Assembly (NCBI RefSeq): GCF_008086345.1
Contig: NZ_CP043006.1
Span: 1,114,032-1,178,031 of the forward strand
Length of the DNA: 64,000 bases
Reading direction: 5' to 3'
Source: Chitinophaga sp. XS-30
GTDB lineage: Bacteria; Bacteroidota; Bacteroidia; Chitinophagales; Chitinophagaceae
Made by a program: the position numbers and the translations under genes. This document shows, piece by piece, positions 25,818 through 35,488 of the stretch (positions are counted from its first letter, which is position 1; each line of letters begins with the position of its first letter). The notes beneath the pieces were generated by a model. It saw nothing but the letters and a program-made list of their open reading frames with translations, did no database searches and was not told the DNA's origin.

Positions 25818-28800
25818 ATGAAGTATATTCTAACTCTTGTCTTATTATTCGTTTTAAGGGTACATACTTTTTCCCAGGTTGATCTGTCAACTGGCAAGGC
25901 GGAATTTTCAACGCCTCTTTTCAGCTATAATGACCCAAATAGATTAAACTATGGTCTTGTTCTGAACTACACAGGAGGGGGCGGTGTTAAAGTTGATGAA
26001 ATTGCTTCTGAAGTTGGGCTGGGCTGGAATCTGAACAGCGGAGGGGTCATTAGTCGTCAGCAGAATGGAGAACCAGATGACCAGCACAGAAGTGGAGTTA
26101 CATATCTGTTAAGCGGGTATCTTTACTCGCAATACGCTCCGGGAAGTGCTTGCAGCAAAAGACTTGGATGGGTTCCCATTTCCCAGTTTTATGATCAGGT
26201 TAATTTTCTGGATAGTGACGCTGCGGACAAAGAGCAGGACATTTTTCATTTTAATTTCAATGGCAAATCTGGTTCATTTGTTATTGGAAAGAATAACGAA
26301 TGTGTTAGCCTTACTAACTCCAGGTTGAAAATAACGAAAGTAGATGAAGATATGTCTGCCAATAATATTGTTACCCGGATTACGAAATTTATTATTACAG
26401 ACGATGACGGCATTCAATATATATTCAATGAGAAGCAGCTAAGCAGGCTTTACAAATATGGGGACACTCATACTAGCATTGGCGTTACCCCGGAATTTAG
26501 TACGCCCGGATTTTGCTCGTTAAGCCAGGAAGGATATTTATTGACAGATTATTCTATAGTGACCGATTGGTATCTGTCTGAAATTAAAAACCCGTTGACC
26601 AATAAAAGTATAGTTATAAACTATGAAGGATATGATCTGTCATACCTGGGCGCACGGCGGCCATTTTTCACCAGATCATATATGAATGGGGAATACAGAA
26701 CCAATATTGTTGATGTACGTCAAAGATTTATTGGTGTTTTGAAACGAGTAAGCAGTGTGTTGTTTCCCAATGACAGGAAGATAGAATTTGAGTATAACTC
26801 CTACGACCGGGTTGACTTACCGGGATCGAGATCATTGAACAAGGTACTTGTTAAACAAGGGGCAACCTTGCTATTTGGATATCAGTTTGGTTACAAATAC
26901 TTTTCGAAAGGGGATCTTAGGGACGTTACATATACGTTTCCAAGCGCAGAAGCTCCAAATGCCAGAATGTGTTTAACTTCTTTCCGAAAGTTCGGGCCAA
27001 ATGATTTTTTTGACCAGCCATACGAGTTTACGTATTATCAGGGCCCAAGCTCTACAGATAAGGAAAATTGGGTGCCTCCTCGAAATAGCATTATGCAGGA
27101 TTATTTCGGATACTATAATAATATTCCCGAAGGAGCTTATGAAGGAACTAATCAATATCAAACGGCGGATTTTACCTTTCACAACCTTCACAGAAAATTT
27201 CATACTCCAAGGAACAACCTACCTTATAATGATCCCGGGAGGCTTCCCGGTGGGGCAACTCACATTTATGTTGCCGCGAAAAACGGTGCATTAAAGAAGA
27301 TAAAATTGCCAAATGGAGGCTTCATGGAGTTTGAATACGAGCCGAATACAGCGCAATCTTCATCAGGTCAGAAAGTTATGGGAGGTGTGCGCGTAAAGAA
27401 AGTTATTTTGAATGATGGATTGAGTGGCACTAATGATATGACCACCGAATATAAGTATGTTCGGGAAGATGGAACAACATCCGGTTGGGGATATGAAGAG
27501 CCAGTATTGACGGGCACAAGAAGAGCAATAAGCAAACAACCTGCTGGTGGAAACTACTATGTATCTACAGTTGTCTACGCATTAGCCAGGGCTCCAATCG
27601 GAGGAAAGTTCATTTATTTCAACAATGGGGCAAGCATGGTTCATCAGGATAAATCTTATTCTGATCAATCAAATAGTGCTATTATATCTATTGTTAAAAC
27701 GTTTTTTATTTACGTTGCACTGCAAATTTTTAATGGAGGAGGAGCGACTATCACAATTGATTCTGATATAGCTGTAACAGTTCCATTTACGGCTCATAAC
27801 CCGCTCCCGTTCTCATACTCAAGAGTGGAAGTATATAAAGGCAGTTCAACGGACTATATAGGTAAAACCGTTTATGAATATACTTCCCCCGAAGATTACC
27901 CCCTTCTGGTCCCGGTACTTGAGAAACCGTATTCAGGCAGGCCCCGGTTTATGCCATGGGCATATGGGCTATTAAAGCGAATGACAGTGTACACTAAAAA
28001 TAATCGAATTGTAAAAGACATATTTCATAAGTATGCTATTTACTCTTCGAACATGAACAGTGATTTTGCAAATAGTAAATGTCAACCATTACAGACGTAC
28101 ATGTCTACATTGGCAGACGCGGAAGCAGGGCAGCATTATATTACGTTCAACAGCGACTTTTATTTTCAAATATCGGGGAGATCGGAGTTAGTTTCAACTG
28201 TTGATAGAACATATGATCTGACAGGGCACTATAAAGAATCGGTTTTAGACTATTCGTATGATCCAGACAGCTACCTGATAAAGAAGATCAGTACTAGCAA
28301 TGATCGTGGGGAACTGGTGGAAAAGAGAGTTTATTACCCCCAGGATTATACTGTTGCCGGTGTTCTTCAGCAAATGAAAGCTGCCAATATTGTTGGTGAG
28401 CCGGTTTCAACTGAAACATGGCTTTTCAAAACTCCTTCAGACCCCCGTCTCATGGAATTGAACGTGAAGGATTTTCAAGGTATTTCAAATGGCGACTTCA
28501 TGCCGGTGAGGAAATATGAGTTGCAAACAGCGGCTCCTATACCAGAATCAGTGATTCAATCTTTTAATCCGAGTCAACTTATCAGAAATACTACGTATAT
28601 AAAAGAAGACAGTTACGCAACGTTTAATAGCAACGGATCCCCATCGCAAATAATTCAGAAGAATCATTTGGGAAGCATTATTTATGACGCGGCTGGTATG
28701 ACCGGCATCGCAACGGTAGAGAATGCTTCAATATCCAATATAGCGTTTACCAGTTTTGAGGCGGGTGAACCAGGAAACTGGACAATTGTCGGTTTACCAC

Positions 28801-29252
28801 AATATGTCAGTGATACAACTGTCCCTACAGGGATCCGATGTTTGTCAATACAGAGTGTTACCAGGCTTGAAAAATCGGGTTTGGAAGCCAATCGAAAGTA
28901 CCGGGTGACGTATTGGTCAAAAAATGCTAGTATTTCTGTGACAGGGGGAACATTGCTGGAAAATAAAACGGGCAACACAATAAATGGATGGACTTTTTGT
29001 CAACTCCTGTTTTCAGGCGCACAAGCCATTTCGATTTCTGGAAGTGGGTTGATTGACGAAGTGCGCCTGTTCCCGTTGGGTGCCAGGATGAATACAATAA
29101 CGCATGATGAGGGCGGGAATGTCACCTCGGAATGTGCGACTGACAATACGGTGTTAAAATATGAATTTGATGAATTGGGCAGGATAAAATACACTAAAGA
29201 CCAGTATGGAAATATTCTCAGATACATGGAGTATCATAATAGACAACTATAA
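25818..29252 (+). CDS. Secreted YD-repeat (RHS-like) protein, first half of a toxin cocoon
   Basis: 1144 residues with a signal peptide (MKYILTLVLLFVLRVHTFSQ). The opening 'VDLSTGKAEFSTPLFSY' and 'GLVLNYTGGGGVKVDEIASEVGLGWNLNSGG' is the pattern at the start of many Bacteroidota RHS/SpvB-like proteins. The C-terminal third carries YD-type repeats, ending 'YEFDELGRIKYTKDQYGNILRY'. There is no RHS core junction and no toxin domain. The gene is followed after 36 bases by the 1830-residue RHS protein, so the two probably form one product or complex, comparable in plan to the B and C subunits of Tc toxins (inference). It is AT-richer than its neighbours, a sign of horizontal transfer. Confidence 0.85.
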   Translation: MKYILTLVLLFVLRVHTFSQVDLSTGKAEFSTPLFSYNDPNRLNYGLVLNYTGGGGVKVDEIASEVGLGWNLNSGGVISRQQNGEPDDQHRSGVTYLLSGYLYSQYAPGSACSKRLGWVPISQFYDQVNFLDSDAADKEQDIFHFNFNGKSGSFVIGKNNECVSLTNSRLKITKVDEDMSANNIVTRITKFIITDDDGIQYIFNEKQLSRLYKYGDTHTSIGVTPEFSTPGFCSLSQEGYLLTDYSIVTDWYLSEIKNPLTNKSIVINYEGYDLSYLGARRPFFTRSYMNGEYRTNIVDVRQRFIGVLKRVSSVLFPNDRKIEFEYNSYDRVDLPGSRSLNKVLVKQGATLLFGYQFGYKYFSKGDLRDVTYTFPSAEAPNARMCLTSFRKFGPNDFFDQPYEFTYYQGPSSTDKENWVPPRNSIMQDYFGYYNNIPEGAYEGTNQYQTADFTFHNLHRKFHTPRNNLPYNDPGRLPGGATHIYVAAKNGALKKIKLPNGGFMEFEYEPNTAQSSSGQKVMGGVRVKKVILNDGLSGTNDMTTEYKYVREDGTTSGWGYEEPVLTGTRRAISKQPAGGNYYVSTVVYALARAPIGGKFIYFNNGASMVHQDKSYSDQSNSAIISIVKTFFIYVALQIFNGGGATITIDSDIAVTVPFTAHNPLPFSYSRVEVYKGSSTDYIGKTVYEYTSPEDYPLLVPVLEKPYSGRPRFMPWAYGLLKRMTVYTKNNRIVKDIFHKYAIYSSNMNSDFANSKCQPLQTYMSTLADAEAGQHYITFNSDFYFQISGRSELVSTVDRTYDLTGHYKESVLDYSYDPDSYLIKKISTSNDRGELVEKRVYYPQDYTVAGVLQQMKAANIVGEPVSTETWLFKTPSDPRLMELNVKDFQGISNGDFMPVRKYELQTAAPIPESVIQSFNPSQLIRNTTYIKEDSYATFNSNGSPSQIIQKNHLGSIIYDAAGMTGIATVENASISNIAFTSFEAGEPGNWTIVGLPQYVSDTTVPTGIRCLSIQSVTRLEKSGLEANRKYRVTYWSKNASISVTGGTLLENKTGNTINGWTFCQLLFSGAQAISISGSGLIDEVRLFPLGARMNTITHDEGGNVTSECATDNTVLKYEFDELGRIKYTKDQYGNILRYMEYHNRQL

Positions 29253-29288
29253 AGAAAAGAATCAAAAGTTACACCCTAAACCTGTACA

Positions 29289-32200
29289 ATGCAGAATTTC
29301 ATCTTTAGAATTGCCTTGTTTTCCCTTGTGCTTCAATTTGGGTGGACAGAATATGTATGTGGCCAGGCAAATATTTCGGGACCTACTACCGTTCATGTAA
29401 ATTCGACTTACACATACGTTCTGTTTGGCGGTTCCGGAAACATAATGTGGGTAGCCCCACCAGGCGGCAATATTGTCTCGTACGGATCGGGTAACCAGTC
29501 GGTCACCATTCAATGGACGCAGACGGGAATTTTTGAACTGGAGGCGTATTATGGCGGCACCTTTGATCCTGCAACGCTATCTGTGATAGTTGCTACTCCA
29601 CTGCAAGGCGGCACAATTGGATCCCTGAAACCATCCTGGGTGTACGGAGAGGAAATGGAGGTGCTTACAAATGTCACGCCCTCCACGGGAGGTGCTTGTG
29701 CTGTCCCTAATTCACCATCATCAGTATCATATCTATGGGAGCACTCTTATGATAATGTGGTATTCAATTACATACCTGGGGCAACATCACCCGAATACAG
29801 GGCAAAAGAACCCATAACAAAAACTACATATTATAGACGTAGAGCGTATTGCGGTTCAGAAGAGGCGTCTAGCAATACTGTTACGGTAAATGTTCAGCCT
29901 TTGCTGGTTGCAGGACGAATCGCGTCGTCACAGGTGATTGGTCCTTCCGGTACTCCCACTGCGCTAGCAGGTGTTGATAATCCAGGTGGTGGAACAGGTA
30001 CTTTTACCTACCAGTGGGAACAATCTTTGGATGGACTTGCCTGGAACCTCATAAATGGAGCAACGGGAAGTTCTTACCAACCGCCGTCACTTTCACAGAA
30101 TACCTTTTATCGCAGGAAGGTAGTGTCGGATGTTCAGACGAGATATTCAAATACAGTAAAAATTTTGGTTAAGAATAATATTGTACAAAATAAACCGGCA
30201 AATACCATAGTAAACCCTTCTGAAGCGGAAAGAACTATTCCTGATTACTCAGGCATTACATCCAGCCATCTGAACAAGGTCTCACAGTATGATATTTCCA
30301 GACCAGGTGTTACCAATGAAGCACAGGTTCTTGCCCTAACACAAAGAACGGATTTCAAAAGAACAACAGCGTACATTGATGGCATCGGGAGGATGTTGCA
30401 ATATGTTCTACATAAATCAAGTACCTCCGGGAAAGATATTATAGATTTTGCAGTCTATGACAAATATGGCAAACAAACCGTAAAATTTTTACCCTACCCG
30501 GCCTCAACGGATCAGAATAATGGAGGAAGCTTCCGTACCAATGTAGCATCGGAACAGGAAGCCTTTTATGATGGCCTTACACAAAATTCAGAAGGATACT
30601 ATTATAGTGCTTATCAGGCGGAGCAATCCGAATTCAGCAGGATCAGTCAGGTGATGGCTCCTGGCAAAAGTTTTGCCGGACAAAAGTCAGGAAATCGTGA
30701 AGAAAGCCGTATTAGCAATACTTTTGATAAAGTCCGTCTTTGGACTATAGGAGATGAAGAGGGGGCATTTCCTGTCAGCTTAGAGGAGTATGGTTCCGGT
30801 AGACTAACCGTAAACGTTCATACCACAGCCCAGGAAGAAACAGTGACAACATATCTTGATGCCAAAGGGAAGGTAGTATGCACATCCCTGAAGTCCGGCA
30901 TTACAGATATGGAAGATGAAGGCATCCGAACCTACTATGTGTATAATGATCTTGGACAATTAAGGTATATTATTACTCCGCAAGCGCTTAAATACTGCAA
31001 AACAAATAACATTTGGGACCTTAATGCATCCACAGCAACCAGGAATATTGCGAAGGAACTTTGTTATAGGTATTATTACAACAACAAAGGATGGTTAATA
31101 CAAAAGCAGTTACCGGGTGTTGAAGGAGGTGCAGAATATTTTATTTATGATTCCAGAGGCCGGCTGGTTTTTGCCCAAAATCCATTGATGCGTGCTACAA
31201 ATCCCGGTCAATGGGTACTTTATTTTTATGATGAGTTGGACAGGCTGCTTATAACAGCATTATATACTGATCCATCAGCAACGTATTCCAGTCTTGAAGC
31301 AATGCTTGACACTCCTTCAGGAAATGTAAGCATTGTTCATACGCTTCCGCCCATTGAAGATCTTTATATAGATACAAGAGATGTAAGTGTACCAAAATAT
31401 GAAGCAACCAAAAGCATAAATATTCTTTCAGGTTTCGAAACGGAAGCTGGCGCAAATATTACATTTGAGATAAGCGCTACCCCTACTCCCCGAACAGAGA
31501 CTTTTATAGTCAATAACCCTGTTCCTGATATCTCAGGATACGAAGTATTAGCCATTTTATATTATGATAACTACGACTGGTCTGGAGCCCACCCTTTTAG
31601 CACAGCATTTCAGAACACCGGCGGAAGCAATCCGTATGTTGAGGCTGTTATACCAAGGCGTATTGCTACCGGGAAGCTAACAGGCGTCAGGCAGGCAGTC
31701 AGGGAGAAGGGCATTATGCTCAGCACAACCATTTATTATGATGAATATAGCAGAGAAATACAGAGCCATTCAGAAAATATTGCAGGAGGTGTGGATGTTT
31801 ATACAACTCAGTATGACTTTTCCGGGAAAGTTGTATCAAGCTATATTCATCATAAGAATCCGCAATCCGCCAGTACCCCTGAACTCAATGTATTGACAAA
31901 GTTCATATATGAAAACGGTGACCAATTGAAAGAAGTGCATCACACATTGGTAGGGCAGCCAGGAATGAGCGAAAAAATACTGAATTCGTTTACTTATGAT
32001 GAAAGAGGAGCCGTAAAAACCCAGACCCTTGGTAATCTCGAAGCATTGAATTTCGATTATACGCTCCACGGGAACTTGAGCGGGATTAATGCGGGGTACT
32101 CCCGAGATAAAGGAGATCCACATTATTTTGGGATGGAGATTTTTTATGATAAAGGCTTTGAAGCTACCAGAAAGGATGGTGGAATTGCGGGCGTTACGTG

Positions 32201-34781
32201 GAGAAGAAGAGGAAATGATGATGAGGCCCACGCATATGGATATAAGTATGATCATGCAGGACGTCTGGTAAAAGCAGACTATACCCAAAACACTGCAGGT
32301 ACCTGGTCCAGCGATTTGGCGGATTTTAAAGTCGCAATTCCTGCATATGATGATAATGGGAATATTAAACAAATGACCCAGGATGGAATGTTGCTCGGCA
32401 ATGTCAAAGCTGTTCTGGACAATTTGGTATATCAATATGAAAACAATGAATACAGCAATCGGCTAAGATCAGTTACCGATGACAAAGGAAACCAACAGCA
32501 GGGGGATTTTAAGGATTTTAATGACGGCGGAGCAGACTACTTTTATGATGTTGAGGGGAATATAATTAAGGATAAGAATAGAGGTATTTCCATCTCGTAC
32601 AATTATTTGGTAAATAAGCCCGCTAAAATATCTTTTGATGATGACCCCGGCAAAAGTATTGAATATGTGTATTCCGTAAACGGAAATAAGCTACAGCAAA
32701 TTGTAAAATCGGAGGGAATCACTACCACATATTCATACATTAATGGATTTATTTATAAGAATAATGAACTGATGCTGTTCCCGCATTTTAGCGGCCGTGT
32801 CAGAAAAAATGCAAATAGCCAATGGATATATGATTACTTTATACAGGACCATGTGGGGAATGTACGAACTGTGATAACTGAGGAAACAAATATAGTCCCG
32901 TACAGAGCAACGCATGAAGTAACTCCCCAACCTACACCACCTGTTCCCGAACGGGAGATGTTTAATTTTGCAGTTGAACCGGAGAATATACCTGTAGGGC
33001 ATAAATTCTACGACTATGCGGGCACTAATAGAAAGTTTATCAAACTGAATGGAAATACACCGGAAAGGAGAATTGGCACAAGTAAAGTGCTTCGCGTGAT
33101 GGCTGGAGATAATATAGAAGTTGGAGTAATGTCATATTATGCCCAGAATTCTCCCGATAATAATGTGCCCAACCAGCCGGTAAATCAGATCCTTTCCCAA
33201 TTGGTGAACGCATTTTTGGGGTCTGCCACGACAGTTATACCTAATGGTCATGGTAACTTACTCCAAAGTACCAGCAACGGAACAGTGCTGAATACACAGG
33301 ATATTTCCTCTTTCATCTCAACCAACCAGGGCAATAATCCAAGTTCTCAGGTACCGAAAGCATACTTGAACTATGTTTTATTTGATGACAACTTCAAAAT
33401 GGTGACAGGCGGCGCATTACGTGTCAGCCAGCCTGATGCCATCACCCCATTGGCCGCACAATTAAGCATAACAAAGAATGGCTACGTATATGTGTATCCT
33501 AGTAACGAAAGCCCGACAGATGTATATTTTGATGATCTGATAGTAAAGCACACAACAGGTCATTTGCTTCAGGAAGATTCCTATTACCCGTTTGGGTTAT
33601 CTATTAGGGCCTTGAGTAGTAAGGCATTAAACCGGGAAAAGAATAACTACCTGTTCAATGGCATTGAAAAGTTATCCGAGTTTGACCTTGAGATATATGA
33701 TGCATTTTATAGAAACCTGGACCCACAAATAGGCAGGTGGTGGCAGCGTGACCCTGCATCTGAAAAGTACGCGTCTCATTCGCCGTATAATCTTAGTGGG
33801 AATAACCCTGTTAATTATTCAGACCCATTAGGTGATGATTGGTTCAAGGGGCGTGGAGATGCTTATATTTGGTTGGAGAGCACGGATATGCGTGTAGTTT
33901 ACAATGGTGAATTATGGGAAAACATAGGTAAAGTACTGAAAATAGAGAAAAACGGGCTTTCTCACCTTTTTATAGGGAAAGATTTAACGCATATTGGCCT
34001 GGTTGATGGAAGTGAAGGAGCAACCCCTTTTCATAGCGGACAACAGGAGTTCGTTCGTTTCCTTGTCGCAAATATTGATGCAGAAGTGGTCAATAACCTT
34101 CAACGAGACATGCTCAGGGGAAAGCTGAAAAGGGAGACTACATATGCAAAGGGTATATATGGTGGAGTTCCTGCTGAGCGAATTGACCAGTTGAGGCGTG
34201 AAGTTAGTGAAGAGTTTATTCCGTCCCTCAAGGATGCTTACGCTGCAAAAATTTCCGGCATTGACCCCTCTACTTTTGGGTATGCAATAAACCCGCTTGC
34301 CAGGGCAAATTATGCGGGAGCAAGAGCAAGGACGGTATTTACGAATGATGAGGCTATGAGTTTGTTCTCTAAAACCGGGTTCGAAGTGGCAACCGCATGG
34401 GCCGGGTCCCTTTCTTTTGTCAAACCGCAGTTTAAGGCTGCTACAAGGGCGATTGTTAAGGAAGCGGGACGGGGATTTAAGTCTTTTTCAGCGTTTAAAA
34501 GAGCAATGGGGCCGGCCGGAGAAGGCCTGGCCTGGCATCATATAGTAGAACAACATGCGGATAATATTGCAAAGTTTGGAGCCGAAAATATTCATAATAT
34601 AAACAATCTTATTAAATTGCCACATGGCGCAGGCTCAATTCACGCTAAAGTAACGGGACATTATAACTCCCTCATGCCTGGTACGAGCATGCGGGTTAGA
34701 GATCACGTAAAAACATTAAGCTTCGAGCAACAGTACCAATATGGAATAGACGTATTAAAACGATTTGGATGGACTCCTTGA
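29289..34781 (+). CDS. RHS-core polymorphic toxin with C-terminal WHH-type HNH nuclease domain
   Basis: 1830 residues. Order: signal peptide (to ~25, ending VCGQ), PKD-like domain (~26-100), two Ig-like repeats (~110-300, each with 'TYYRR' or 'TFYRRK' and SNTV), a DUF6443-type segment (~325-470), many YD repeats, then the RHS-associated core ending 'QIGRWWQRDPASEKYASHSPYNLSGNNPVNYSDPLGDD' in shape, with the cut region near residue 1515. The remaining ~315 residues are variable and end in a nuclease-like domain (~1748-1830) with WHHIVEQ, NIHNINNLIKLP, IHAK and GHYNS, matching the HNH/Endo VII toxin superfamily. The toxin part would be released inside the shell or after delivery and cut nucleic acid. 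The immunity gene overlaps its last 13 bases. No secretion system genes are adjacent. Confidence 0.9.
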   Translation: MQNFIFRIALFSLVLQFGWTEYVCGQANISGPTTVHVNSTYTYVLFGGSGNIMWVAPPGGNIVSYGSGNQSVTIQWTQTGIFELEAYYGGTFDPATLSVIVATPLQGGTIGSLKPSWVYGEEMEVLTNVTPSTGGACAVPNSPSSVSYLWEHSYDNVVFNYIPGATSPEYRAKEPITKTTYYRRRAYCGSEEASSNTVTVNVQPLLVAGRIASSQVIGPSGTPTALAGVDNPGGGTGTFTYQWEQSLDGLAWNLINGATGSSYQPPSLSQNTFYRRKVVSDVQTRYSNTVKILVKNNIVQNKPANTIVNPSEAERTIPDYSGITSSHLNKVSQYDISRPGVTNEAQVLALTQRTDFKRTTAYIDGIGRMLQYVLHKSSTSGKDIIDFAVYDKYGKQTVKFLPYPASTDQNNGGSFRTNVASEQEAFYDGLTQNSEGYYYSAYQAEQSEFSRISQVMAPGKSFAGQKSGNREESRISNTFDKVRLWTIGDEEGAFPVSLEEYGSGRLTVNVHTTAQEETVTTYLDAKGKVVCTSLKSGITDMEDEGIRTYYVYNDLGQLRYIITPQALKYCKTNNIWDLNASTATRNIAKELCYRYYYNNKGWLIQKQLPGVEGGAEYFIYDSRGRLVFAQNPLMRATNPGQWVLYFYDELDRLLITALYTDPSATYSSLEAMLDTPSGNVSIVHTLPPIEDLYIDTRDVSVPKYEATKSINILSGFETEAGANITFEISATPTPRTETFIVNNPVPDISGYEVLAILYYDNYDWSGAHPFSTAFQNTGGSNPYVEAVIPRRIATGKLTGVRQAVREKGIMLSTTIYYDEYSREIQSHSENIAGGVDVYTTQYDFSGKVVSSYIHHKNPQSASTPELNVLTKFIYENGDQLKEVHHTLVGQPGMSEKILNSFTYDERGAVKTQTLGNLEALNFDYTLHGNLSGINAGYSRDKGDPHYFGMEIFYDKGFEATRKDGGIAGVTWRRRGNDDEAHAYGYKYDHAGRLVKADYTQNTAGTWSSDLADFKVAIPAYDDNGNIKQMTQDGMLLGNVKAVLDNLVYQYENNEYSNRLRSVTDDKGNQQQGDFKDFNDGGADYFYDVEGNIIKDKNRGISISYNYLVNKPAKISFDDDPGKSIEYVYSVNGNKLQQIVKSEGITTTYSYINGFIYKNNELMLFPHFSGRVRKNANSQWIYDYFIQDHVGNVRTVITEETNIVPYRATHEVTPQPTPPVPEREMFNFAVEPENIPVGHKFYDYAGTNRKFIKLNGNTPERRIGTSKVLRVMAGDNIEVGVMSYYAQNSPDNNVPNQPVNQILSQLVNAFLGSATTVIPNGHGNLLQSTSNGTVLNTQDISSFISTNQGNNPSSQVPKAYLNYVLFDDNFKMVTGGALRVSQPDAITPLAAQLSITKNGYVYVYPSNESPTDVYFDDLIVKHTTGHLLQEDSYYPFGLSIRALSSKALNREKNNYLFNGIEKLSEFDLEIYDAFYRNLDPQIGRWWQRDPASEKYASHSPYNLSGNNPVNYSDPLGDDWFKGRGDAYIWLESTDMRVVYNGELWENIGKVLKIEKNGLSHLFIGKDLTHIGLVDGSEGATPFHSGQQEFVRFLVANIDAEVVNNLQRDMLRGKLKRETTYAKGIYGGVPAERIDQLRREVSEEFIPSLKDAYAAKISGIDPSTFGYAINPLARANYAGARARTVFTNDEAMSLFSKTGFEVATAWAGSLSFVKPQFKAATRAIVKEAGRGFKSFSAFKRAMGPAGEGLAWHHIVEQHADNIAKFGAENIHNINNLIKLPHGAGSIHAKVTGHYNSLMPGTSMRVRDHVKTLSFEQQYQYGIDVLKRFGWTP

Positions 34782-35119
34782 CAATAAGAGAAAATATAAA
34801 GGCGAAATTTCTGGATAAAGCCATAGAGCATGGCAACGCCATATCGGTTGGCGACCATAAAAAGGCAAATAAGATTCACAAAAAAATACAAGCCTTGTAT
34901 AATCAAGCAAAAGAACAGAACCAAGCTGATGTTTTTAGTGAATTGCTTGACAACGCTGATGAAAATGTTAGACTTTGGGCAGCCACATTTACTTTAAAAG
35001 TATTTCCTGAATTAGCTGAGAAATCCTTAATAAGTTTGTCGGAATTATCAAGTATAACTGGTTTATCAGCAAAGACAACACTTCATTTGTGGAAAGAAGG
35101 CAAGCTAAATTTACTTTAA
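34769..35119 (+). CDS. Immunity protein, DUF2019-like
   Basis: 116 residues, all-helical by composition, starting in the final codons of the toxin gene (overlap of 13 bases, different frame), which indicates translational coupling. The C-terminal half 'FSELLDNADENVRLWAATF' and 'VFPELAEKSLISLSEL' followed by 'TTLHLWKEGKLN' resembles DUF2019, a small HEAT-like family found as an immunity protein beside polymorphic toxins. It has no signal peptide, so it would protect in the cytosol by binding the nuclease domain. The family call is from recalled pattern; the immunity role follows from position. Confidence 0.8.
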   Translation: MDSLTIRENIKAKFLDKAIEHGNAISVGDHKKANKIHKKIQALYNQAKEQNQADVFSELLDNADENVRLWAATFTLKVFPELAEKSLISLSELSSITGLSAKTTLHLWKEGKLNLL

Positions 35120-35488
35120 CAGAGGAAGCTGTCAGTATAGGTAAAAAAAGACAGTCGGGGGTTACGGTCGTATCTCTTATTCCGGTAAATCAGTCCGTTT
35201 TCAGAAGCTTTTGTTATAGACGGCATCGACTTTATTTCTATAGGAACAGCACCGATTATTAAATGCGCTGCTTCAGCAATTCCAACAAGGCAAAAAATTT
35301 TCAAACAGCTTACCCGGCCAAGTATGATTGGCCAACTGGACCTCGTTCTAAATTCCTATAGTCGCTTTTCTTGACGAATATGGAATCCGATCCCGTACTC
35401 GTTAAGAAGTTATAAATCTAATTGATTAGTTGTTTGAGGCATTCATCCGCATCCATGATGAGAAATTCTCACATCTGTCGCACAAACC
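35120..35488. other. Low-GC debris after the immunity gene
   Basis: No intact gene is supported. One plus-strand frame is open from about 35187 to the stop near 35375 (translation includes FVIDGIDFISIGTAPII and QLTRPSMIGQLDLVLN) but has no start codon in a sensible place. The opposite strand has a 62-codon frame (35116-35304). The AT-rich composition matches the toxin island. It may be a worn remnant of an older toxin tip or immunity gene, as is common behind RHS loci; this is inference. Confidence 0.35.

Noticed and set aside
25818..34781. Type VI secretion RHS effector
   Set aside because: Both proteins start with Sec signal peptides and no PAAR, VgrG, Hcp or TssB/C gene is in the window.
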